Part shown: positions 7,851-15,932 of the stretch, in pieces
Position numbering within the stretch: the first letter of the stretch is position 1
Layout of the letters: every line of letters starts with the position of its first letter
Assembly (NCBI GenBank): GCA_001819395.1
Contig: MHMQ01000011.1
Location: 1-42,661 of the forward strand
DNA from: Candidatus Niyogibacteria bacterium RIFCSPLOWO2_01_FULL_45_48
GTDB taxonomy: Bacteria > Patescibacteriota > Minisyncoccia > HO2-45-28
DNA: 42,661 bases
Direction: 5' to 3'
The notes under the pieces: model-generated
Told to the model about the DNA's origin: nothing
The model's database searches: none
Seen by the model: only the letters and a program-made list of their open reading frames with translations
Translations under genes and position numbers: made by a program

Positions 7851-8309
7851 TTAATTGTAAGCTGTTTTGAGCTCTCTTTCTATCTTTCTTTTTGATTCAC
7901 GCTTTTTTATTTTTTCGCGTTTGTCGTATTTTTTCTTTCCTTTGGCGATGCCGACCTCCGTTTTAAGCATGCGCCCTTTGATGTATACACGGATTGGCAC
8001 GATTGTTAGGCCCCTTTCCTCGCCTTTTCCCGAAAGATATTTTATCTCGCTTTTTTTCAAAAGAAGTTTTCTTGTTCTCTGCGGTTCGTATTCCTTTGGC
8101 GTGTTTGCCGGCTGATACGGAGGAATTTCCATGCCGACAACAAACGCTTCGCCTCCGCGGATGATGACGCGCGCACCGAGAATTGAGCCAAGTTTGTTTC
8201 GCAGCGCCTTAACCTCAAATCCGCGCAATTCTAACCCGGCCTCAAATTTTTCAAGGATTTCATAATCAAAAAAAACTTTTTTATTTTGCAGCAAATCCGC
8301 CATGCGCAA
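7851..8309 (-). CDS. smpB: SsrA-binding protein SmpB
   Basis: NKKVFFDYEILEKFEAGLELRGFEVKALR...; basic C-terminal KGKKKYDKREKIKKRESKRKIER. Confidence 0.97.
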   Translation of the reverse strand: MRMADLLQNKKVFFDYEILEKFEAGLELRGFEVKALRNKLGSILGARVIIRGGEAFVVGMEIPPYQPANTPKEYEPQRTRKLLLKKSEIKYLSGKGEERGLTIVPIRVYIKGRMLKTEVGIAKGKKKYDKREKIKKRESKRKIERELKTAYN

Positions 8310-8380
8310 ATTATTGCATTTTTTGCCGTCTTGTGCTATTGTCAGCGTGGATTGAATTTTTGGAGGAAAGGAGGAGCAAG

Positions 8381-8713
8381 ATGCAGAAATTCGAATTAAA
8401 ATTTAATACTACTTTTGTTGAGTGCGGAAAAACCTACAGGGGGCGGGGCGAATACCACCGTGTGATTAAGGCTAAAGACAGGCATTCGGCGGAACTTGTT
8501 GGTAGGGCAATGGTGGGCGAAGAGATAGATAGTTGTGAATGGATTGCGAATCTGATTGCCGTTGAGGAGACGGATAAGCCGTATACCAGTTATTGGGACA
8601 ACGGTTATACTTTTAATCGGGTTTTGGAAAATATGGGTTGTTTGCCAAACAGAGTTGTTTTTGAAAGAGATGAAACAGGTCGCATTATCGGGCTGTGTTT
8701 TATCCCGATTTAG
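8381..8713 (+). CDS. Hypothetical protein
   Basis: ATG at 8381 preceded by GGAGG; no family recognised. Confidence 0.6.
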   Translation: MQKFELKFNTTFVECGKTYRGRGEYHRVIKAKDRHSAELVGRAMVGEEIDSCEWIANLIAVEETDKPYTSYWDNGYTFNRVLENMGCLPNRVVFERDETGRIIGLCFIPI

Positions 8714-8739
8714 TAAAATGTTTAGCGTAAACGAATTAC

Positions 8740-8764
8740 GAGCCGTCCTCGAGACGGCTTTTAT
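8740..8764 (+). terminator. Rho-independent terminator
   Basis: AGCCGTC-CTCGA-GACGGCTTTTA. Confidence 0.7.
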
Positions 8765-8768
8765 TTAA

Positions 8769-8799
8769 AAAACAGCCGCGCATTAACGGCTGTTTTTAT
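8769..8799. terminator. Bidirectional-looking terminator between convergent genes
   Basis: AAAAACAGCCG-cgcattaa-CGGCTGTTTTT. Confidence 0.75.
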
Positions 8800-9246
8800 C
8801 TAAGCGAGTATCACTGTTATTACTCCTATTACTGTAATTATAAGCCCGAATACTTTTTGGACGGTCATGGTCTCTCCTAAAAAGTACCAAAGGATTATTG
8901 CGCTGACCAGAGCGGGGTATGTCGCGGCTATCGCGTTTGTTACCGATTCTTTTCCGGGGCTTAGGTAATAAGCGATTACCACTACGAGGCCCCCCGAAGA
9001 CCAGAACCAGGCGATGGCCCATCCCGACCAATGCCACGACCACGATTTGGCCGGCGCAAACCCGGTAAAAAGCATGACCAGCGCCACGAAAAATATGTTG
9101 CCCATCGTTGCCCAGATAAAAGGCATGGCCGGGTGGAATTTATCCGGACCCATAACTTGGTTCATTTTTACCGAAAGAGGAGCAAGCGTTCCCCAACTGA
9201 AGCAGACGTAAAGCGACAAAAGCAGGGCAAGAGTGTATCTGGACAC
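8800..9246 (-). CDS. EamA/DMT-superfamily small membrane transporter
   Basis: Multi-TM; AIAATYPALVSAIILWYFLGETMTVQKVFGLIITVIGV is EamA-typical. Confidence 0.8.
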   Translation of the reverse strand: MSRYTLALLLSLYVCFSWGTLAPLSVKMNQVMGPDKFHPAMPFIWATMGNIFFVALVMLFTGFAPAKSWSWHWSGWAIAWFWSSGGLVVVIAYYLSPGKESVTNAIAATYPALVSAIILWYFLGETMTVQKVFGLIITVIGVITVILA

Positions 9247-9339
9247 GCCGTTTCTCCGCCGAGGAAAATTTTAAAATTCCTAAGTCATTATATTCCTCGG
9301 ATTTTCATAGTCAACGTTTTAATATATTGTATAAATAAG

Positions 9340-10914
9340 ATGATAAGAGGGGGGATTATTAAAGAAATAAAAAAAATTGCGCCGAAGGACGCCAAATTTT
9401 CGGTTTCGCGCCCGGAACGTCCCGCTTTTGGTGACTACTCGTCCAATGTCGCGATGGTGGTCGCAAAAAAATTTGGTAAAAATTCAAGAGAACTTGCCGA
9501 AGATTTTAAAGAGAAGCTCGGAAAGTCAAAACTTTTTGAAAGAATTGACGTGGCTGGCCCGGGCTTTTTGAATTTTTGGATTTCGCCGGAAGTTGTCGGC
9601 GAAGGTTTTTTGGAATTCGCGCGCGCGAAAGGTCTGCCCAAATTCAACATCGGCAAAAATAAAAAAATACAAGTTGAATATGTGTCGGCTAATCCGACTG
9701 GCCCTCTTACTTTGGCCAATGGTAGAGGGGGATTTTTGGGCGACATTTTATCAAGCGTTTTGGCGCTCGTCGGTTTTAAAGTTGAGCGCGAATACTATAT
9801 AAACGATACCGGAAAGCAAATAATAACACTTGGAAAATCAATGCTTGCGTCGGCCGGACTGATTCCCGACGAAGAAACATTTTACAAGGGGGGTTACATA
9901 AAAGATTGGGCTAAAAAAAATAAAGCAAAAATTAAGAAACTCGGAAAAGATCCTCTGAAACTTGGCCAAGAAGCCGCAAAAGATTTTTTGAAGTCAATTA
10001 AAAACACTCTTAAGAGTATAGCCAAAATAAAATTTGACCGCTGGACGTCGGAAGACAAATATATCCACAAAAAAAACTGGATCAAAAAAGCGCAGGCGCT
10101 TTTTGAGAAAAAAAATATGGTTTACGAAAAAGACGGCGCGACCTGGCTTAAGACAACAGATTTCGCCGATGACAAAGACAGGGTTTTGATTACTTCCGAC
10201 GGCTACCCGACGTATTTTTTGGCTGACGCCGGGCATTATTTTGAATCAGTCGTGCGCGGATTCAAGAAAAAAATAAATATTTTGGGGCCCGACCATTACG
10301 GCTATGTGGCAAGGATTCAAGCTGTTGCCGAAATCGTAGGAATGGAGGACTCGGAAATTATTGTTACCCAAACTGTCCGTCTGATGAAAGGTGGAGAAGA
10401 ATTTAAGATGTCAAAACGCAAAGGGACATTTGTGGCATTTGAAGAATTGATTGATGAAATTGGATTGGATGCCGCGCGTTGGTTTTTTTTGGGGCGCTCC
10501 TCCGATACGCATATTGATATTGATTTGGAATTTGCCAAGAAACAATCGGCCGAAAACCCCGTTTATTATGTCCAGTACGCGCACGCGAGAATGTCGGGAA
10601 TTTTGAGAAAAGCGCAAGTGCACAGCGTTAAGCGTTTAGCGTTTGGTGGTTTTAAAAAAGACGAACTTAAATTTATAAAAAAACTTTTGGAGGTTTCCGA
10701 TGTTTTGGAAGACGTCGCGCGCGATTATCAAGCCCATCGCTTAACGGCTTACGTTTACGAACTCGCGCAGGCATTTTCGGCGTTTTATCGCGATGTGAAA
10801 GTGCTTGACTCCGGCTCGGACGAACCCCGCCGGCTTTTCATAATTAAGTCAGCAAAAAACACTCTAGGCTCGCTTTTGAAACTTCTCGGCATCTCGGCTC
10901 CCGAGAGGATGTAA
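9340..10914 (+). CDS. argS: Arginyl-tRNA synthetase
   Basis: VEYVSANPTGPLTLANGRGGFLGD (HIGH-like region), MSKRKGTFVAFEELIDEIG; start trimmed from ORF 9031 to MIRGGIIKEI. Confidence 0.95.
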   Translation: MIRGGIIKEIKKIAPKDAKFSVSRPERPAFGDYSSNVAMVVAKKFGKNSRELAEDFKEKLGKSKLFERIDVAGPGFLNFWISPEVVGEGFLEFARAKGLPKFNIGKNKKIQVEYVSANPTGPLTLANGRGGFLGDILSSVLALVGFKVEREYYINDTGKQIITLGKSMLASAGLIPDEETFYKGGYIKDWAKKNKAKIKKLGKDPLKLGQEAAKDFLKSIKNTLKSIAKIKFDRWTSEDKYIHKKNWIKKAQALFEKKNMVYEKDGATWLKTTDFADDKDRVLITSDGYPTYFLADAGHYFESVVRGFKKKINILGPDHYGYVARIQAVAEIVGMEDSEIIVTQTVRLMKGGEEFKMSKRKGTFVAFEELIDEIGLDAARWFFLGRSSDTHIDIDLEFAKKQSAENPVYYVQYAHARMSGILRKAQVHSVKRLAFGGFKKDELKFIKKLLEVSDVLEDVARDYQAHRLTAYVYELAQAFSAFYRDVKVLDSGSDEPRRLFIIKSAKNTLGSLLKLLGISAPERM

Positions 10915-10978
10915 TACGATTGACTTTTTGGCACAAAAATGCAAGTTTTAGATTGGGTTTTTGAAAAAGGGGAGCGCA

Positions 10979-11368
10979 ATGTTCTTAAAATGGCTGGTTT
11001 TTGCGCTGGCTTCTTTTGTCGGAATAGGACTTTTTCAGTGGGCGCTTTACACCGGCTTCGAGCTTGCTAAAACAAAAACATTTTTAGGATACATGTTCCC
11101 GAATCTGTTTACTTTTTTTGTTTTCTGGTCGCTGTTGATAAGTTTTATTATGGCTTTACCAAACGGGATAGTTTGGGCGATTTCCAGCATTGCCTTAAAT
11201 GAATGGTTTGGCAAAGCATGGGTTATCCATCTTACTTTCGGCGCAATGAGTTTGCTTGCCGCGGCCACGACCTTCTGGTTTAAGTTTGGAGAACTTCCCA
11301 CAAAAGGGACATTGGTTGGACTTACTCTGGCGATCGTCGGAGCTTTAATAAGCGCTCTTTGGCGATAA
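10979..11368 (+). CDS. Small multi-TM membrane protein (DMT-like)
   Basis: Four hydrophobic segments; ATG at 10979 after GGGGAGCG. Confidence 0.6.
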   Translation: MFLKWLVFALASFVGIGLFQWALYTGFELAKTKTFLGYMFPNLFTFFVFWSLLISFIMALPNGIVWAISSIALNEWFGKAWVIHLTFGAMSLLAAATTFWFKFGELPTKGTLVGLTLAIVGALISALWR

Positions 11369-11377
11369 AAACTTTCA

Positions 11378-11403
11378 GCCCCCCGATGATTTATCGGGGG
11401 GCC
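11378..11403. terminator. Terminator-like hairpin between convergent genes
   Basis: CCCCCCGAT-gattt-ATCGGGGGG. Confidence 0.75.
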
Positions 11404-11652
11404 TTAAACTGTCTCGACGACTTTGATGACGAACGCGGAAGCGCGAACAGAACTTCTTTTCGCGATTTCCGGCGTTACAATGCCGCCGATTTTTGTTGCG
11501 GGGGCAGCGGTCGCGATGACCATGCCCCTTTTTTCGTTTTCAACTTCCACTTCCGCTCTCCTCCAGTCGTCCAAATTGCTGCCGGGAATACCGTGTTCTT
11601 TTCTCCAATCGTAGATCTCCCTTGCCCGTTTGTTGATGGCCGACCCGTACAT
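11404..11652 (-). CDS. DUF2934-like small protein
   Basis: RAREIYDWRKEHGIPGSNLDDWRRAEVEVE resembles DUF2934; ATG at 11652 with GGAGG 8 nt upstream. Confidence 0.72.
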   Translation of the reverse strand: MYGSAINKRAREIYDWRKEHGIPGSNLDDWRRAEVEVENEKRGMVIATAAPATKIGGIVTPEIAKRSSVRASAFVIKVVETV

Positions 11653-11672
11653 CGGAATCACCTCCTTCTTAC

Positions 11673-11701
11673 ATTATACCAGCAAAACATTGTTTTGTCA
11701 A
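11673..11701 (-). promoter_or_regulatory. Consensus sigma70-type promoter TTGACA-N17-TATAAT for the DUF2934-like gene
   Basis: Minus strand TTGACA aaacaatgttttgctgg TATAAT. Confidence 0.85.
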
Positions 11702-11722
11702 CATCAACAAAACTTTGTTTTG
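11683..11722. promoter_or_regulatory. Twin palindromic operator-like sites
   Basis: CAAAAC-ATT-GTTTTG (11683-11697) and CAAAAC-TTT-GTTTTG (11708-11722), centres 25 bp apart. Confidence 0.75.
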
Positions 11723-11754
11723 CCTCCCTCTTTCTATATTATAACCATATATAT

Positions 11755-14700
11755 ATGCAAGACAAAGATAAGAAATCCACAGAGACGGAAATTCTGGAAT
11801 ACTGGCAAAAAAATAAAATTTTTGAGCAAACGCTTGCGAAAACAAAAAAGGGCAAGCCGTTTGTTTTTTACGAAGGTCCGCCTACCGCAAATGGCAAGCC
11901 CGGCATTCATCATGTGGAAGGCCGGTCTTTTAAGGATGTTATATTGCGCTACAAAACAATGCGCGGTTTTCGCGTGCCAAGAGTTGCCGGCTGGGACACG
12001 CACGGGTTGCCGGTTGAAGTTGAGGTTGAAAAAGAGCTCGGTCTGAAAAGCAAAAAAGAAATTGAAGAGTATGGCATTGAGGCGTTCAATAAAAAATGCC
12101 GCGAGTCCGTATGGAAGTATAAAAAGCTGTGGGAAGACATGACTGCCAGAATGGGGTTTTGGATTGATATGGATAAGCCGTACGTCACTTATGAAAACTC
12201 GTATATGGAAAAACTTTGGGGGGTTATTAAAAACTTTTCTGTCAGAAAACTTCTTTATAAAGATTACAAAGTTGTGCCGTGGTGTCCCAGGTGCGGAACG
12301 TCTCTTTCTTCGCACGAACTTGCGCAGGGGTATAAAAAGATAAAAGAAAAATCAATTTATATAAAATTTAAGGCCAAAGACAAAGCTGGCGGAGTCTTTT
12401 ATTTTTTGGTTTGGACCACAACCCCGTGGACTTTGCCGGGAAATGTTGCTTTGGCGGTAAATCCCAAGGCGACATACGTTGTCGCCGAAAAAGACGGCGC
12501 TCGTTTTGTGTTGGTGAAAGAACGAGCCGGGGTTTTGGAAGAAAATTATAAAATTATCAGCGAAAGATCCGGACAAAGCTTTCTCGGGGTTGAATATGAA
12601 CCGCTTTATCGGACTTCCGGCTCCGAGCTTCCGATATTCAATTACAAAGTAATTGGGGCTAATTTCGTTTCAACCGAAGACGGCACGGGCATTGTTCACA
12701 TCGCTCCGGCTTTCGGCGCGGACGACCAGAAAGTCGGCAAAGAAAACGGACTTACAACCCTTATAACGACCGCTGAAAACGGAAAAATGCTAACGCCCGA
12801 TTATTTGTGGAACGGAAAATATTTTCAGGAAGCAAATCAGTTCATCGTTCAAAACCTAAAAGAGCGAAACCTGTTTTTAAAGGAGGAGTCCCACGAACAC
12901 GACTATCCTTTTTGCTGGCGGTGCGATTCGGCTTTGATGTATCTGGCAAAAAATTCCTGGTTTTTAAAAACAACTGCGGTTAAAAAAGAAATGCTCGCCG
13001 AAAACAAGAAAATCGGCTGGCACCCAGAATTCATAAAAGACGGCCGATTTGGCCAGTGGCTGAAAGAAAACGTGGACTGGGCGATATCAAGAGAACGTTA
13101 TTGGGGGGTGCCTTTGCCGGTTTGGATTTGTGAAAAATGCGGACATCAAGAAGTTGTCGGCTCTATAAACGACTTGGATAAACTCGGCCCAAAAAGGACG
13201 ACTAGGGTTTTTGTTGTGCGCCATGGCGAGGCCGAACACAACGTAAAAGGCATAGTTGGGCCGGCGATTCCGGCACGGGATTTTGATAACCACCTTACCA
13301 AAAAAGGAATTAAAGAGGCTGAAAAGACGGCCAGGGCCTTAAAAAAAGAAAAAATAGATTTAATCATTTCCTCTCCGCTTAACCGCACGAGACAAACTTC
13401 GGAGATTCTCGCCAGTACTCTGGGCGTTAAGATGGAAGTCAACGAACAAATTTATGATTATAATATTGGAGATTTTCACGACAGGAGTATTAAAGATTCG
13501 CATATAGAGTTTCCGTTTGAGCGAAGGCTTTGTGAGCCGTTTCCCAACGGCGAGTCGCTTCGCGACGTTAGGGCGAGAATGATGATGGAGTTAAGACGCA
13601 TCGTCAGAAGCAATTCCGGCAAAAATATTTTGATAGTCAGCCACGGCGATCCAATGTGGGTTTTAAATGCCTCACTTGAAGGTTTGGAAGAAAAAAACTA
13701 TCCAAAATCATGGTATCCAAAGACAGGAGAAGCAAAAGAGCTAAAACTCCACAACTGGCCGTACAACAGGGACGGCGAGCTGGATTTGCATAAACCTTAC
13801 GCCGATTTAGTAAATTTGCGGTGTCAAAAATGTGAAGGTAATATGTCGCGTGTAAAAGAAATCGCCGATGTTTGGTTTGACTCCGGAGCAATGCCGTTTG
13901 CTTCCGATGTTCCCGGGTATCCGGCAGATTACATTGTTGAAGCGGTTGACCAAACTCGTGGATGGTTTTACACACTTCTTGCGGTCGCGTCGCTTTTGGG
14001 AAAAAAAGCGCCCTATAAAAACGTAATTTCTTACGGACACGTGTTGGACTCGGAGGGTAAAAAAATGTCCAAACACAAGGGTAATGTAGTTGAACCATCA
14101 CTGCTTTTTGACAAATACGGGGCGGATGCCGTCCGCTGGTATTTTTATACCGTCAATCAGCCGTGGGATGAAAAACTTTTTAAAGAATCGGACATAGCGG
14201 AGGCCTCGCGGAGGTTCCTTAATATTTTCCGGAACTCATTTGTTTACTGGCAGACATATAAAGACAAATCAAAAATCAGCAAGAAAAAACCCAAGCTACT
14301 TATTAATAAATGGCTGAATGCCCGCATGAATCAGGTTGGTTACGAAGCGACCGAAGCTCTTGAAAAATACGACATCGTAAAAGCCGCCAGGGCTATTGAA
14401 AATTTTGTGGCCGAAGATTTATCCAGATGGTACATAAGGCGAATTAGGGATGCGATCAGATTCGGCTCAAAAAAAGAAAAAGAAGAGATATCATCTATTT
14501 TTGGTCTCGCTTTATATGAAGTCGCAAAACTTTCGGCGCCCTTCGTTCCGTTTTTAACAGACAAAATGTTTTTGGATGTAATGGGCAAGGGTAGTATCCA
14601 TCTGGAGAAGTGGACTAAATTTAAAAAACCGTCTAAGGCCGACAAAAAATTGGCTGAAGAGATGAACGAGGCGCGAAGAATTGTTTCGTTAGCACTTGAG

Positions 14701-15123
14701 GCAAGGGCTAAAGCGGGAATTAAAGTACGTCAGCCACTCGCCCTACTTAAGGTAAAATCTAAAAAATTAAATATAAAAAATAAAGAACTTGTCGGGCTGA
14801 TTAAGGGCGAAGTCAATATAAAAGAAATAAAATTTGATCCGAAAATAAAAGATGAAGTTGAATTAGATGTCAACATAACGCCCGAACTTAAAGAAGAAGG
14901 CCAGCTTCGCGAACTTATTCGCCACATTCAGGAGAAAAGAAAAGAAGCAGGCCTCCAGCCGTCAGATAAAACAACTTTTGTCGCTTTAACCGACGACAAA
15001 GGCGAAACCTTTGTAAAGAAGTTTGAGTCGGTCCTCAAAAAAGAAGCGGGGATTAAGGTTATTTCTTTTGGCGAACCCTCAAAACCCAACCGCTTGACTA
15101 TTTCTTTGAAGTTTGGTATATAG
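11755..15123 (+). CDS. ileS: Isoleucyl-tRNA synthetase with inserted histidine-phosphatase domain
   Basis: FYEGPPTANGKPGIHHVEGR, TTPWTLPGNVALAV, DVWFDSGAMPFAS, KMSKHKGNVVEP; insert RVFVVRHGEAEHN...SSPLNRTRQTSE...ILIVSHGDPMW; start trimmed to MQDKDKKSTETEILEYW. Confidence 0.96.
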   Translation: MQDKDKKSTETEILEYWQKNKIFEQTLAKTKKGKPFVFYEGPPTANGKPGIHHVEGRSFKDVILRYKTMRGFRVPRVAGWDTHGLPVEVEVEKELGLKSKKEIEEYGIEAFNKKCRESVWKYKKLWEDMTARMGFWIDMDKPYVTYENSYMEKLWGVIKNFSVRKLLYKDYKVVPWCPRCGTSLSSHELAQGYKKIKEKSIYIKFKAKDKAGGVFYFLVWTTTPWTLPGNVALAVNPKATYVVAEKDGARFVLVKERAGVLEENYKIISERSGQSFLGVEYEPLYRTSGSELPIFNYKVIGANFVSTEDGTGIVHIAPAFGADDQKVGKENGLTTLITTAENGKMLTPDYLWNGKYFQEANQFIVQNLKERNLFLKEESHEHDYPFCWRCDSALMYLAKNSWFLKTTAVKKEMLAENKKIGWHPEFIKDGRFGQWLKENVDWAISRERYWGVPLPVWICEKCGHQEVVGSINDLDKLGPKRTTRVFVVRHGEAEHNVKGIVGPAIPARDFDNHLTKKGIKEAEKTARALKKEKIDLIISSPLNRTRQTSEILASTLGVKMEVNEQIYDYNIGDFHDRSIKDSHIEFPFERRLCEPFPNGESLRDVRARMMMELRRIVRSNSGKNILIVSHGDPMWVLNASLEGLEEKNYPKSWYPKTGEAKELKLHNWPYNRDGELDLHKPYADLVNLRCQKCEGNMSRVKEIADVWFDSGAMPFASDVPGYPADYIVEAVDQTRGWFYTLLAVASLLGKKAPYKNVISYGHVLDSEGKKMSKHKGNVVEPSLLFDKYGADAVRWYFYTVNQPWDEKLFKESDIAEASRRFLNIFRNSFVYWQTYKDKSKISKKKPKLLINKWLNARMNQVGYEATEALEKYDIVKAARAIENFVAEDLSRWYIRRIRDAIRFGSKKEKEEISSIFGLALYEVAKLSAPFVPFLTDKMFLDVMGKGSIHLEKWTKFKKPSKADKKLAEEMNEARRIVSLALEARAKAGIKVRQPLALLKVKSKKLNIKNKELVGLIKGEVNIKEIKFDPKIKDEVELDVNITPELKEEGQLRELIRHIQEKRKEAGLQPSDKTTFVALTDDKGETFVKKFESVLKKEAGIKVISFGEPSKPNRLTISLKFGI

Positions 15124-15173
15124 GAAGAGGAAAACACCCAGCCGATTGTTTTGTTTAACGGGGGAGAAACACA

Positions 15174-15287
15174 ATGCACGTAGATGCTTTAAATCAGGAG
15201 GTTCCGGTTCAATTTTTGTTCCTTGGTCTGGTGGTGATTTTTACGACGATTGCTTTTGTTTATTTCTGGTTTGCGGACAAAAAATAA
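15174..15287 (+). CDS. 37-aa single-TM microprotein (not in the supplied ORF list)
   Basis: MHVDALNQEVPVQFLFLGLVVIFTTIAFVYFWFADKK*; preceded by GGGGGAG 8 nt upstream of ATG. Confidence 0.6.
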   Translation: MHVDALNQEVPVQFLFLGLVVIFTTIAFVYFWFADKK

Positions 15288-15318
15288 CGTCTCAAAATAA
15301 GTTGATGTTAGCTGAAAA

Positions 15319-15345
15319 TTATTCGCGTCGATACGCGAATTTTTT
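15319..15345 (+). terminator. Terminator-like hairpin
   Basis: ATTCGCGT-CGA-TACGCGAATTTTTTC. Confidence 0.65.
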
Positions 15346-15366
15346 CTTTTGTGTTAAAATTTAATT

Positions 15367-15915
15367 ATGTACAACCTCCACCACACCGAAGGAATAATTT
15401 TGTCGGCAAATGATTTTGGAGAAGCCGACAGGATTTATAATATTTACACCAAAGATTTCGGGAAAGTGTCGGTTCTTGCCAAAGGGGTGCGGCTTGAAAA
15501 ATCAAAATTGCGGCCGCACCTTCTTCCGCTGTCCTTTGCGAGAGTTTCTTTCATTGAAGGCAAAGAATTTATGCGCCTGACCGACGCCGAAGAAATTTTA
15601 TCCCCGCTGCTTGACGAAAAAACTTATTCGGTGTTTTCCGGCGCATGTTCTTTTTTAGAAAGACTGGTTAAGGGTCAAGAAAAAGACGAAGCCGTCTGGG
15701 AACTTTTGCGGAGCCTTTTGTTGAACACCGAGTGTTTAATACATGAGGGGTTTGAAGAAATTTTTCAAGCTCGGCTTTTGTACCGGCTTGGCTATGTTGA
15801 TTCGGAAGATGAAATAATTCGCGGAAACCGTTGGTCTGATTTACCAGATCAAGTACTCAGGGTGGCCGAGTTCAAAAAGATTAGCGCTCAAGGCCTTTCA
15901 GCCAGCCAGCTTTAA
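15367..15915 (+). CDS. recO: DNA repair protein RecO (short form)
   Basis: HHTEGIILSANDFGEADRIYNIYTKDFGKVSVLAKGVRLEKSKLRPHLLPLS. Confidence 0.88.
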   Translation: MYNLHHTEGIILSANDFGEADRIYNIYTKDFGKVSVLAKGVRLEKSKLRPHLLPLSFARVSFIEGKEFMRLTDAEEILSPLLDEKTYSVFSGACSFLERLVKGQEKDEAVWELLRSLLLNTECLIHEGFEEIFQARLLYRLGYVDSEDEIIRGNRWSDLPDQVLRVAEFKKISAQGLSASQL

Positions 15916-15932
15916 AATGCTATAATATTTAA

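Noticed and set aside
9031-9339. N-terminal extension of the argS ORF
   Set aside because: Overlaps the EamA gene on the other strand; ArgRS homology begins at MIRGGIIKEIKK (9340).
11359-11754. N-terminal extension of the ileS ORF
   Set aside because: Runs through a terminator, the DUF2934-like gene and promoter elements; IleRS homology starts at MQDKDKKSTETEILEYW (11755).
11734-12315. 193-aa minus-strand ORF
   Set aside because: Antisense to ileS; no family features.
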